From positions 186,001 through 250,000 of the forward strand of contig NZ_JASERL010000013.1 in NCBI RefSeq assembly GCF_030766935.1: DNA of 64,000 nt, read 5' to 3'. Below are positions 40,862 to 49,163 of the stretch, one piece after another. A program made the position numbers and the translations under genes. This DNA is from Streptomyces sp. KL109B (GTDB lineage: Bacteria > Actinomycetota > Actinomycetes > Streptomycetales > Streptomycetaceae). Each line of letters opens with the position of its first letter. The stretch's first letter is position 1. The notes below the pieces were generated by a model. It worked only from the letters and a program-made list of their open reading frames with translations, was not told the DNA's origin and did not search any database.

Positions 40862-42025
40862 ATGCCGGAGCCAGGAGTCGAGCGCCAACTGCCGACGGAC
40901 GAAGCTCAGGATCTGCTGCGGCTCGTCCGCGACATCGCGCGGCGTGAGATCGCCCCGCACACGGCCGAGGACGAGGAAGCGGGCCGCTTCCCGCGCGAGA
41001 CCTTCGGGCTCCTCTCCGACGCGGGACTGCTCGGACTGCCGTACGACGCCGAGTTCGGCGGCGGCGAGCAGCCGTACGAGGTCTATCTCCAGGTCCTCGA
41101 AGAGCTCGCGGCCGCCCGCCTCACGGTCGGCCTCGGCGTCAGCGTGCACTCGCTTGCCTGCCACGCCCTCGCCAACTTCGGCACGAAGGAGCAGCGCGCC
41201 GAGCACCTGCCCGACATGCTGGGCGGCGGCCTGCTCGGCGCCTACTGCCTCTCCGAACCGGCTTCCGGCTCCGACGCGGCCTCCCTTCGTACGAAGGCGG
41301 TGCGCGACGGCGACGACTGGGTGCTCACGGGCACGAAGGCCTGGATCACCCACGGCGGCATCGCGGACTTCTACACGGTGTTGGCCCGCACCGGCGGCGA
41401 GGGCGCGCACGGCATCACGGCGTTCCTGGTGCCCGGGGGCGCGGCGGGCCTGAGCGCGGCGCTGCCCGAGAAGAAGATGGGCATGAAGGGCTCACCCACC
41501 GCCCAGATCCACTTCGACGGGGTGCGGGTGAGCGACGCGCGCCGCATCGGGGACGAGGGGCAGGGCTTCCAGATCGCCCTCTCCGCGCTCGACTCGGGCC
41601 GGCTCGGCATCGCGGCCTGCGCGGTCGGCGTCGCGCAGGCCGCGCTCGACGCGGCGGTGGATTACGCCAAGGGGCGCGCCCAGTTCGGCCGGCCCATCGC
41701 CGACTTCCAGGGGCTGCGCTTCATGCTCGCGGACATGGCCACTCAGATAGAGGCGGGCCGCGCCCTGTACTTGTCGGCGGCCCGGCTGCGGGACGCGGAG
41801 CGCCCCTTCTCCAAGCAGGCCGCCATGGCGAAGCTGCTGTGCACGGACGCCGCGATGAAGGTCACCACGGACGCGGTGCAGGTCCTCGGGGGGTACGGCT
41901 ACACGGCCGACTTCCCGGCGGAGCGCCTGATGCGCGAGGCGAAGGTGCTCCAGATCGTCGAGGGCACCAATCAGATCCAGCGCATGGTCATCGCCCGTCA
42001 CCTGGCCGGTCCTGAATCGCGCTGA
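40862..42025 (+). CDS. Acyl-CoA dehydrogenase
   Basis: A 387-residue FAD enzyme catalysing alpha,beta-dehydrogenation of an acyl-CoA. Seen: the flavin/substrate motif AYCLSEPASGSDAASLRTKA, WITHGGIADFYTV, and the C-terminal DAVQVLGGYGYTADFPAERL then IVEGTNQIQRMVIARHL, where the glutamate is the catalytic base of short/branched-chain members. Typical length. ATG at 40862 after GGAGGAGAG. Its last 38 bp overlap the 3' end of a convergent gene. Chain-length specificity cannot be read by eye. Confidence 0.95.
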   Translation: MPEPGVERQLPTDEAQDLLRLVRDIARREIAPHTAEDEEAGRFPRETFGLLSDAGLLGLPYDAEFGGGEQPYEVYLQVLEELAAARLTVGLGVSVHSLACHALANFGTKEQRAEHLPDMLGGGLLGAYCLSEPASGSDAASLRTKAVRDGDDWVLTGTKAWITHGGIADFYTVLARTGGEGAHGITAFLVPGGAAGLSAALPEKKMGMKGSPTAQIHFDGVRVSDARRIGDEGQGFQIALSALDSGRLGIAACAVGVAQAALDAAVDYAKGRAQFGRPIADFQGLRFMLADMATQIEAGRALYLSAARLRDAERPFSKQAAMAKLLCTDAAMKVTTDAVQVLGGYGYTADFPAERLMREAKVLQIVEGTNQIQRMVIARHLAGPESR

Positions 42026-42449
42026 ACTGCCCGGTGCGCACGGTGGGCGCGATCAGCCGCGCCCACTCCGGGTCCGCACGCCCCGGCAGCGTCCTGCCGC
42101 GTTCGGTCCACGCGGTGACCATCGCCTGGTAGATCGGCGGGTTGTGGGGGCGGGGCTGGGGCGGTTGGGGCTGCGGGAGTGGCTGCGGCTGCCGCCGGGG
42201 GAGCGGTTGCGGTCCTGCGGCCTGTGGGGCCGGGGGTGTTGAGCGGGTCTGCCCGGTCTGTCCGGGCTGCCCGGTCTGCTGTGACTGTGGATCCTGCGTC
42301 TGTTGCTGGGGCTGCTGAGTCTGCTGGCCGTGCTGGCCGTGCTGGCCGTGCTCGCCCTGCTGAACCGATTCTGCGGCTGCGGTTACCGGTACGAGGATGC
42401 GCCTGCGTCGTCCCGTGGGCGCAGGTGCCGAGGTCTGCGTCGTGGTCAT
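41988..42449 (-). CDS. Gln/Pro-rich low-complexity protein, conserved-looking C-terminus
   Basis: A 153-residue hypothetical protein. The middle (about 28-100) is a disordered run of Gln, Pro and Gly with GQHGQHGQQ and PQPLPQPQ repeats. The last ~45 residues (IYQAMVTAWTERGRTLPGR, DPEWARLIA) look like a folded, conserved helical segment. The extreme C-terminus is antisense to the end of the acyl-CoA dehydrogenase gene. Start ATG follows GAAAGGG-type sequence on the minus strand. No function can be proposed; the gene call itself is moderately sure. Confidence 0.55.
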   Translation of the reverse strand: MTTTQTSAPAPTGRRRRILVPVTAAAESVQQGEHGQHGQHGQQTQQPQQQTQDPQSQQTGQPGQTGQTRSTPPAPQAAGPQPLPRRQPQPLPQPQPPQPRPHNPPIYQAMVTAWTERGRTLPGRADPEWARLIAPTVRTGQFSAIQDRPGDGR

Positions 42450-42648
42450 GCCCGTTCAACGAAAGGGGGACGATCGGGGTCACTGGTTGACGAATTCGAG
42501 CGTCAGTTCACGACATACCCGTACGCGTGGCATGGGCCGGTCGAACGTCTGGCCAGCCGAGCCGAGCTGACGTACCGTCAACTCCGCCGCCGGGCAGGCC
42601 GCACCCCTCCGGGCGACGTCAACCGCCGTGCTCCCAGGGAGGTTTGCC

Positions 42649-43812
42649 GTGTCCGCAGCCGAGGCCGCCGATCGTCCCGTCGCCTTCGACGAGTGGCCCG
42701 TCCATCAGGTGCCGCTGTCGATGAAGCACGTAGCGACCAGCGACCGCAACGCCTACGACCGCTGCATCTTCCATCTCGTCGACCCCGGGGGCCAGTTCCT
42801 GCTCATCCTCGGCCTCGGCGTCTATCCGAACCTGGGCGTGATCGACGCCTACGCCACCCTCCGCGTCGGCGACACCCTGCACGCGGTCCGCGCCTCCGAC
42901 GCCCTGAGCGAGGACTCGCGGATGAACATGCGGGTCGGCCCGCTGAAGATCATGGTCGAGCGCCCGCTCAAGAACTTCATCCTCAGCTGCGCCGTCGACC
43001 CGGACGACCCCGACGGGCTCTCGTACGAGATCAATTGGACCGCCGGCTTCCCGGCCCTGTGGGAACCGCACCACACCCAGCGCAGGGGCGCGCGGCTCAC
43101 CCTGGAGGGCAAGCGGTTCGTGCAGGCCGGGCAGTGCGACGGATGGCTGCGGGTCGGGGGCCGGGAGATCCGGGTGGGCGGCTGGACCGGTACCCGGGAC
43201 CGGAGTTGGGGTGTGCGGCCGGTGCCGGGGGAGGAGGGCGGCCGGCTCGCGCAGGAGTACCCCACGGAGGGCTTCCACTGGATCTGGTCGCCGATCCGGT
43301 TCCACGACCGCTTCCTCATGGTGATCACCCAGGAGGACGCCGACGGCTACCGCACCCTCAACGACGCCACCGTCGTACGCGAGGGCCACCGCGACCGCCA
43401 ACTCGGCTGGCCGCAGACCGACATCACGTACCGCCCCGGCACCCGCCACCCCGAGAGCGCGGTCATCCACCTCGTCGACCCCGCCGACCGCAAACCACTC
43501 GAGGTCGGCGTCGAGATCCTCGCCTCCTCCCCGCTCGCCGTCGGTGCGGGCTATCCACCCGCCGACGACTGGCAGCACGGCACCTGGCGCGGCCGCGACT
43601 GGCTGGACCGGCGCACGTACGACCTGTCGGACCCGGCGGCCCACCCGCGCGCCGCGTACGGAGTCATCGACCACGCGGCCCGCTTCACCCTCGACGGGCA
43701 GGTCGGGTACGGCATCTTCGAGCACGGCAGTTTCGGCCGGCACGACCCGAGCGGCTTCACGGGCTTCGACTCGGTGGCTCCTGGCCCGGTGGACCCCGGC
43801 CACTCCTCGTAA
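42649..43812 (+). CDS. Hypothetical lipocalin/AttH-like beta-barrel protein
   Basis: A 387-residue cytosolic protein without signal or membrane helices. Rich in beta strands and tryptophans (EINWTAGFPALWEPHH, VGGWTGTRDRSWGVRP, GFHWIWSPIRF, DGYRTLNDATVV). It resembles hydroxyneurosporene-synthase/AttH-type two-barrel proteins and DUF7064/7065-like families by general pattern, not by a firm motif. Start GTG at 42649 after GGGAGG; a GTG seven codons earlier lacks a ribosome site. It is followed 28 bp later by a kinase-like gene; together they may act on a lipid or terpenoid alcohol. Confidence 0.7.
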   Translation: MSAAEAADRPVAFDEWPVHQVPLSMKHVATSDRNAYDRCIFHLVDPGGQFLLILGLGVYPNLGVIDAYATLRVGDTLHAVRASDALSEDSRMNMRVGPLKIMVERPLKNFILSCAVDPDDPDGLSYEINWTAGFPALWEPHHTQRRGARLTLEGKRFVQAGQCDGWLRVGGREIRVGGWTGTRDRSWGVRPVPGEEGGRLAQEYPTEGFHWIWSPIRFHDRFLMVITQEDADGYRTLNDATVVREGHRDRQLGWPQTDITYRPGTRHPESAVIHLVDPADRKPLEVGVEILASSPLAVGAGYPPADDWQHGTWRGRDWLDRRTYDLSDPAAHPRAAYGVIDHAARFTLDGQVGYGIFEHGSFGRHDPSGFTGFDSVAPGPVDPGHSS

Positions 43813-43840
43813 CCATCCTTCACGGACAGGGAGTTCGGCG

Positions 43841-44968
43841 ATGGCGACAGCGCCCCGACAGCCCAGGCCCCGCACGTCCACCCGCGAGCCCGAGGAGATC
43901 GCCCGGCGGCTGACCGCCTGGCTGGGGCGGCGCCTTCCGGGGGCGAAGGCGGTGAACGTGACCGTTCCCGAGTCCAACGGCATGTCGAGCGAGACCCTGC
44001 TCTTCGACATCGAGCACCCCGAACCGCCCGTACGCGCCTGCGCGTTGCGGCTCGCCGCTGACCCTTCGGCGTACACGATCTTCCCGGTGTACGACATGCC
44101 GCGCCAGTACCGCACGATGCGCCTGGCGGCCGAGCACACCGGGCTCCCGGTGCCGCGCGTGCTGTGGCTGGAGGAGGACGAAGGCCCGCTCGGCGCCCCG
44201 TTCTTCGTCATGGAACGCGTCGCGGGCCGCGTACCGCCCGACGTCATGCCCTATACGTACGAGGGCAATTGGCTGCACGCGGCGACCGACGACGAACGCG
44301 AACGCCTGGAGGACGCCAGCATCCGGGTCCTCGCACGGCTGCACGACGGCGTGCCGACGCCCGGGGCGGACTTCCTGGAACTGCCCGGCGAAGGCAGCCC
44401 CCTACGCCGACACGTGGACGCCCAACGCACGTACTACGCCTGGGTGGTGGAGGGCCGCAGCCCCTCACCCCTCATCGAGTCGGCCTTCGAACGCCTGGAG
44501 GCGCTGTGGCCGCGGCAGGAGGGCCCCGCGGTCTTCAACTGGGGCGACGCCCGCATCGGAAACATCATCTACACCCACGACGGATTCGAGCCCGCCGCCG
44601 TCCTCGACTGGGAAATGGCCTCGCTCGCCCCGCGCGAGGTCGACCTCGGCTGGACGGTGTACCTGCACCGCTTCTTCCAGGACCTGACGGAGACCTTCGG
44701 CCAGCACGGCCTGCCGGACTTCCTGCGCCGCGACCGCGTCGAGGCCCGCTACGCCCAACTCACCGGCCACACACCGCGCGACATGGACTTCTACACGCTC
44801 TACGCGGCCCTGCGGCACGCCGTCGTGATGCTCCGCGTCGCCTACCGGCAGATCCACTTCGGCGAGGCCACCGTACCGGCGGACCCGGACACACTGATCC
44901 TGCACCACGACAGTCTGCGGGCCATGGTGCGGGGCAGTTACTGGGCCGACAAGCGCCGCGGAGCGTGA
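43841..44968 (+). CDS. APH-type phosphotransferase family protein
   Basis: A 375-residue aminoglycoside-phosphotransferase-fold enzyme of the ACAD10/FadE36-associated type. The catalytic loop reads FNWGDARIGNIIY (the HGD of classic members is replaced by W-G-D), and the metal-binding aspartate is in AVLDWEMASLAPREVDLGW. These enzymes phosphorylate hydroxyl groups on small molecules or hydroxyacyl-CoAs. ATG at 43841 after ACAGGGAG. Operon-like spacing with the barrel protein upstream and an acyl-CoA dehydrogenase 2 kb away suggest lipid metabolism (inference). Confidence 0.88.
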   Translation: MATAPRQPRPRTSTREPEEIARRLTAWLGRRLPGAKAVNVTVPESNGMSSETLLFDIEHPEPPVRACALRLAADPSAYTIFPVYDMPRQYRTMRLAAEHTGLPVPRVLWLEEDEGPLGAPFFVMERVAGRVPPDVMPYTYEGNWLHAATDDERERLEDASIRVLARLHDGVPTPGADFLELPGEGSPLRRHVDAQRTYYAWVVEGRSPSPLIESAFERLEALWPRQEGPAVFNWGDARIGNIIYTHDGFEPAAVLDWEMASLAPREVDLGWTVYLHRFFQDLTETFGQHGLPDFLRRDRVEARYAQLTGHTPRDMDFYTLYAALRHAVVMLRVAYRQIHFGEATVPADPDTLILHHDSLRAMVRGSYWADKRRGA

Positions 44969-44986
44969 GCCGCGGAGCGTGAACGG

Positions 44987-45451
44987 TCAGGCGGCGACGC
45001 TGCGAGCGGGCTGCTCCTGCTCCGGAACCCGGATGGGCCGCGAACCGGGGCCACCGACGTGCGAGAACGGCTGCGTACGCCAGTCGAGCCCCTGAGGGAG
45101 CGTCAACAGGAGGGCGGCGTCCTGCTCCTGAGCGCCCGCCAGGTCGCCGGTGGGCAGCGCCTCGGTGACGGCCCGGCCGCTGCCGACGCAGACGGTGAGC
45201 CCGAACGGGTCCCACGGCGACGTCACATGGGCGTGCTCCGGCAGCACGTCCTCCTCCGCGAGGAGGGCGATGGCCTTGCCGCAGTCCGGGCAGGCCACCC
45301 GGTACATCTCGAACGTCTCGTACCCGTCGCCCTCGCCGTCGGCCCCGTCCCGCTCGAAGGCGTCGGGATCGACACCCTCCGGCTGGGGCTCGGCGATCGC
45401 CTGCTGGCGGCCGCGCGCGCCAGGACGTCCGGAACGCTTCACACTCTGCAT
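44987..45451 (-). CDS. Conserved hypothetical protein with a single CxxC motif
   Basis: A 154-residue protein. An N-terminal ~45 residues are basic then acidic and disordered. A central VACPDCGKAIALLAEEDVLPEH segment has one CxxC, which could make half of a zinc site in a dimer. It is followed by TSPWDPFGLTVCVGSGRAV. Start ATG at 45451 after GGGGGAGAATCCC. Stops converge with the phosphotransferase gene 18 bp away. No function recognised. The 232 bp upstream to the Lrp gene are gene-free. Confidence 0.65.
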   Translation of the reverse strand: MQSVKRSGRPGARGRQQAIAEPQPEGVDPDAFERDGADGEGDGYETFEMYRVACPDCGKAIALLAEEDVLPEHAHVTSPWDPFGLTVCVGSGRAVTEALPTGDLAGAQEQDAALLLTLPQGLDWRTQPFSHVGGPGSRPIRVPEQEQPARSVAA

Positions 45452-45683
45452 GGGATTCTCCCCCTCGGGTGGGCCGGCCGCGGATGTCCATGGTGGCGGC
45501 CTCGGCCACAGCAAGCATTGCCCGCCCGCTCGTCGAGGTAATCACCCCATGCCGATGGACACGGCCAGAGGCCTGTGGTGTTCGTCACATGTCGAATGGA
45601 CTTGCCCGTCCGGCGGTAGACGTATCGCCCATCTCGTTCCTTCAGGTATCCGAGAGGATCAAGGGACCGGTAGGTTCAGCGGC

Positions 45684-46124
45684 ATGGAGGAGCTCGACCG
45701 ACAGATTGTGCAGCTGCTCGTCAAGGACGGGCGGATGAGCTACACCGACCTGGGCAAGGCCACGGGCCTGTCCACGTCCGCCGTGCACCAGCGGGTGCGC
45801 CGCCTCGAACAGCGCGGCGTGATCCGTGGCTACGCCGCGGTCGTCGACCCGGAGTCGGTCGGCCTGCCGCTGACCGCGTTCATCTCGGTGAAACCGTTCG
45901 ACCCGAGCGCCCCCGACGACATCGCGGAACGCCTCGCGGGCGTCCCGGAGATCGAGGCGTGCCACAGCGTGGCCGGCGACGAGAACTACATCCTCAAGGT
46001 CCGCGTCGAAACCCCCCACGAACTCGAAAACCTCCTCGCCCGCGTCCGCTCCCTGGCAGGCGTCTCCACGCGCACGACGGTAGTCCTCTCCACCCCGTAC
46101 GAGGCCCGCCCCCCACGCATCTAG
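45684..46124 (+). CDS. Lrp/AsnC-family transcriptional regulator
   Basis: A 146-residue feast/famine regulator. Helix-turn-helix at about 18-42 (YTDLGKATGLSTSAVHQRV) and an effector-binding RAM domain after residue 60 (ESVGLPLTAFISVKPF, ACHSVAGDENYILKVRVE). The -10 like TAGGTT at 45671-45676 is 7 bp before the ATG, so the mRNA is probably leaderless. Control target unknown; the next gene downstream is an amidohydrolase across an 867-bp repeat-filled gap. Confidence 0.92.
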   Translation: MEELDRQIVQLLVKDGRMSYTDLGKATGLSTSAVHQRVRRLEQRGVIRGYAAVVDPESVGLPLTAFISVKPFDPSAPDDIAERLAGVPEIEACHSVAGDENYILKVRVETPHELENLLARVRSLAGVSTRTTVVLSTPYEARPPRI

Positions 46125-46181
46125 CCACCCCGGGCCCCTCAACGACGACTCGCGCCGCGCCGGATGGGGAGCGCTTCCCAC

Positions 46182-46266
46182 CACCTCGGGCCGGTGGGGC
46201 ATCCCATCACCTCGGGCCGGAGGCGCCCCATCACCTCGGGCCGGTGGCGTCCCACCACCTCGGGCA
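46182..46266. repeat. 24-26-bp minisatellite, four units
   Basis: CACCTCGGGCC starts at 46182, 46208, 46232 and 46256. This is the first of several arrays in the gene-free stretch 46125-46991. Between about 46270 and 46400 there are degenerate TCTTGGCCC-type units, and between about 46480 and 46760 degenerate GGCTCCCCACCC and CCGCACCCGCCTTGGGCAA units. No frame through this stretch has normal codon use. Confidence 0.75.
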
Positions 46267-46787
46267 ACCCGTACGTCTCGGCCCGGTTCGTGCTTCTTGG
46301 CCTGGCCCCTGTGTCTCGGCCCAGCTCTTGCCTCATGGCCCGATCCCTGGCTCTTGGCCCGATCTCTGCTTCCTCGCCCAGCTCCCACCCTCCCGTTCCC
46401 TCCAGGGGCTCCCGCTCGCAGCAGGCGCGCCCCGGGTCCCCACTCGTTGCGGCCGACCGCCACCCGCCTTGAGTAACCGCCACCGCCCCCCGGCTCCCCA
46501 CCCGACGCGGCCACCGCCACGCGACACGGGCACCCGCCACCGCCTCCGACTCCCCACCCGGTGCGTCCGACCGCCATCGCCAGGGACAACCGGCGCCAAC
46601 CCCGGCCCCCACCCCTGGCGTCCGACGCCACCCGCCTTGGGTAACCGCCCCCCCGGCTCCCCACCCCCGGCGGTGGGCCGCACCCGCCAGGGGCGACCGG
46701 CGTCGCCCCCGGCTCCCCACCCCCGGCGGTCGGCCGCACCCGCCTTGGGCAATCTGCCGCCTTGGGCGGCAGGGTGGGCAAGGCGGC

Positions 46788-46945
46788 CCCCGGTGCGGCG
46801 CGCACAGAACTACTGGCGCCGACCCCGGCACGGCCCCGGAGCCCCGGTGCGGCGCGCACAGAACTACTGGCGCCGACCCCGGCACGGCCCCGCAGCCCCG
46901 GTGCCGCGCGCCGATGACGGCAGGCACCGACCCCGGCACCCAAAC
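46788..46945. repeat. 54-bp tandem repeat, two near-identical units plus a degenerate third
   Basis: Units begin CCCCGGTGCGGCGCGCACAG at 46788 and 46842 and are almost identical; the third (from 46896) diverges after ~15 bp. The period is a multiple of three and the array ends about 45 bp before the ATG of the amidohydrolase gene, so copy-number change would alter its leader. It also carries the nearest upstream sequence in which a promoter could lie. Confidence 0.85.
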
Positions 46946-46991
46946 CAGACCCCGCCGCACCCCCACCCCACGGACACGGGAAACTGTCACC

Positions 46992-48614
46992 ATGAGCACG
47001 CCCCCCACCCCCCGCACCGTCCTCCTGCGCCAAGGCGAGATCCACAGCCCCGCCGACCCGTTCGCCACCGCGATGGTCGTCGAGGCCGGCCACATCGCCT
47101 GGGTCGGCTCGGAAGGCGCGGCGGACTCGTTCGCGGACGGCGTGGACGAGGTGATCGACCTCGACGGCGCCCTGGTGACCCCGGCGTTCACCGACGCCCA
47201 CGTCCACACCACGTCGACCGGCCTCGCCCTGACCGGCCTCGACCTCACCGCCGCCCGCACCCGCGGCGAAGCCCTGACCCTCGTACGGGAACACGCGACC
47301 GCGAACCCCACCGACCGCGTCCTCCTCGGCCACGGCTGGGACGCCGCCCGCTGGCCCGACCGCACCCCCCTCACCCGCGCCGAACTCGACGAGGCCACCG
47401 CGGGGCGCCCCGTCTACCTCTCCCGCATCGACGTGCACTCGGCCGCCGTCAGCACCCCCCTCCTGGACCTCGTCCCCGGCATCACCGACCGCCCGGGATT
47501 CGACGCCGAGGGCCCGCTGACCCGCGACGCCCACCACGCCGTCCGCGCCGCCGCGTTGGCCGCCGTAGGCCCCCAGCAACGTACGGAAGCCCAGCGCGCC
47601 GCCCTCCAGCGCGCCGCCTCCCTCGGCATCGGCTCGATCCACGAGTGCGCGGGCCCCGAGATCTCCTCCGAGGACGACTTCACCGGCCTGCTCGACCTCG
47701 CCCGCTCCGAACCGGGACCGCGCGTGGCCGGCTACTGGGCGGACCGCGACATTCAACGCGCCCGCGCGCTCGGCGCCCTTGGCGCCGCGGGCGACCTCTT
47801 CGTGGACGGCGCCCTCGGCTCCCACACGGCATGCCTGCACGAGCCCTACGTAGACATCACCGCCGCACCGCACAACGGCATCGCCTACATGTCGGCAGCG
47901 GAAATCGCCGCCCATGTAGTCGCGTGCACGGAGGCGGGCCTCCAGGCCGGCTTCCACGCCATCGGCGACGCCGCCGTCACCGCCGTGGTCGACGGCATGC
48001 GCGCCGCCGCCGAAAAACTCGGCCTCGCGCGCGTGCGCGCGGCAAGACACCGTGTCGAGCACGCCGAGATGCTCACCCCCGAAACCGTCGCCGCCTTCGC
48101 GGAGTTCGGCCTCACCGCCTCCGTACAGCCCGCCTTCGACGCCCTGTGGGGCGGCGAGGACGGCATGTACGTCGACCGCCTCGGCGCCGAGCGGGCGCGC
48201 ACCCTCAACCCGTACGCGGCCCTCCTGAAGGCGGGCGTCCCGCTCGCCTTCGGCTCCGACAGCCCCGTCACCCCGCTCGACCCCTGGGGCACGATCCGCG
48301 CCGCCGCGTTCCACCGGACGCCCGAACACCGCGTCTCCGTACGCGCCGCCTTCACCGCCCACACGCGCGGCGGCTGGCGCGCGGTCGGCCGCGACGACGC
48401 GGGCATCCTCGTCCCCGGCGCCCCCGCCGACTACGCCGTGTGGCGCACGGACGAGCTGGTCGTGCAGGCGCCCGACGACCGCGTGGCCCGCTGGTCGACC
48501 GACCCGCGCTCCGGAACCCCCGGCCTGCCGGACCTCTCCCCGGAAGCCCAACTCCCAGTCTGCCTGCGGACGGTGGTCTTCGGTCAGACGGTCTTCGTAC
48601 GGCCGGACGAGTGA
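46992..48614 (+). CDS. Amidohydrolase family 3 (YtcJ-like)
   Basis: A 540-residue metal-dependent hydrolase of the urease/dihydroorotase superfamily. HxH is in FTDAHVHTT (about residue 70), followed by GFHAIGDAAV (about 320), ARHRVEHAEML (about 350) and the catalytic aspartate in AFGSDSPVTPLDPW (about 418). Family members hydrolyse amides, formamides or ring C-N bonds; the substrate is unknown. ATG at 46992; an in-frame ATG 26 codons upstream lies in the repeat array and is rejected. It ends 550 bp before ppm1. Confidence 0.9.
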   Translation: MSTPPTPRTVLLRQGEIHSPADPFATAMVVEAGHIAWVGSEGAADSFADGVDEVIDLDGALVTPAFTDAHVHTTSTGLALTGLDLTAARTRGEALTLVREHATANPTDRVLLGHGWDAARWPDRTPLTRAELDEATAGRPVYLSRIDVHSAAVSTPLLDLVPGITDRPGFDAEGPLTRDAHHAVRAAALAAVGPQQRTEAQRAALQRAASLGIGSIHECAGPEISSEDDFTGLLDLARSEPGPRVAGYWADRDIQRARALGALGAAGDLFVDGALGSHTACLHEPYVDITAAPHNGIAYMSAAEIAAHVVACTEAGLQAGFHAIGDAAVTAVVDGMRAAAEKLGLARVRAARHRVEHAEMLTPETVAAFAEFGLTASVQPAFDALWGGEDGMYVDRLGAERARTLNPYAALLKAGVPLAFGSDSPVTPLDPWGTIRAAAFHRTPEHRVSVRAAFTAHTRGGWRAVGRDDAGILVPGAPADYAVWRTDELVVQAPDDRVARWSTDPRSGTPGLPDLSPEAQLPVCLRTVVFGQTVFVRPDE

Positions 48615-48722
48615 TTACCGGGGCGCCACGACTTCGATCTTGGCGCGGCACGGTCCCGCGCGACCTGCGAATCCTCCGCGCTGACCAGGGGAGTTCACGG
48701 AGAGGCGCAGGTCGTACGCCTG

Positions 48723-48753
48723 TTGACAAAGCGCGGAGGTCGACGGGTAGGTT
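48723..48753 (+). promoter_or_regulatory. Strong promoter-like sequence
   Basis: TTGACA (48723-48728) and TAGGTT (48748-48753) with a 19-bp spacer. The -35 is a perfect consensus. It lies 400 bp before ppm1 and directly in front of a strongly structured non-coding stretch. Confidence 0.55.
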
Positions 48754-48759
48754 CGGCCG

Positions 48760-49015
48760 AGTCCACCACCTCCAGGCACGACCGGGGAAGTCCAGGCAGT
48801 CGTAGAACGCAGCTGGGTCAGGGGGTGGTGCGCCGCACCGGCGTACCACCACTGGGAGCCAGGCCCAGCGCCCGCGCCACGGGGCGCTGGAACGTTCCGG
48901 CCGGTCGGCCAGGTGCGACCCGGGTGGGGCCCGGGCGTTCAGTAGACAACGGCTTTCGGTCGACCCGCAGCCAGCGGGCCCCAGGTCGGCCCGAAGGACG
49001 CCCGGCCCCGATCCG
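48760..49015 (+). ncRNA. Candidate structured RNA or long 5' leader upstream of ppm1
   Basis: The 549-bp gap 48615-49163 has no frame with Streptomyces codon bias. It has a good promoter at its head and several clean helices. GGTGGTGCG pairs with CGTACCACC (about 48825-48852), CCAGCGCCC pairs with GGGCGCTGG (about 48866-48892), and a long-range GGGGC-CCGGGCGT (48926-48938) pairs with ACGCCCGG-CCCC (48998-49009). It could be a small RNA or a regulatory leader of ppm1. No known RNA family was recognised (not RNase P, tmRNA, SRP or a known riboswitch by eye). Confidence 0.35.
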
Positions 49016-49163
49016 CAGTATTCGTCGGTACGCGTTGGTACTCGTTCCCCGTACCGTCTCCCGCTCGACCAGCTCGACCAGCTCACCCAGGGCGCCTTAT
49101 CGGCGTGAACTGCGGTGCTCGCTATGGTGGTCCCCCTGTGGACGGAAGTTTTAAGGGGAATCT

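Noticed and set aside
45642..48551. Very long minus-strand open frame through the minisatellites and the YtcJ-like gene
   Set aside because: It is the antisense shadow of a well-supported amidohydrolase and of repeats; Gly/Ala/Arg-rich low-complexity product without recognisable domains.
48723..49154. Open frame of 143 codons on the plus strand between the amidohydrolase and ppm1
   Set aside because: Serine/arginine-rich translation, no GC-rich third-position bias, no ribosome site, and it overlaps the promoter and helices of the candidate RNA.
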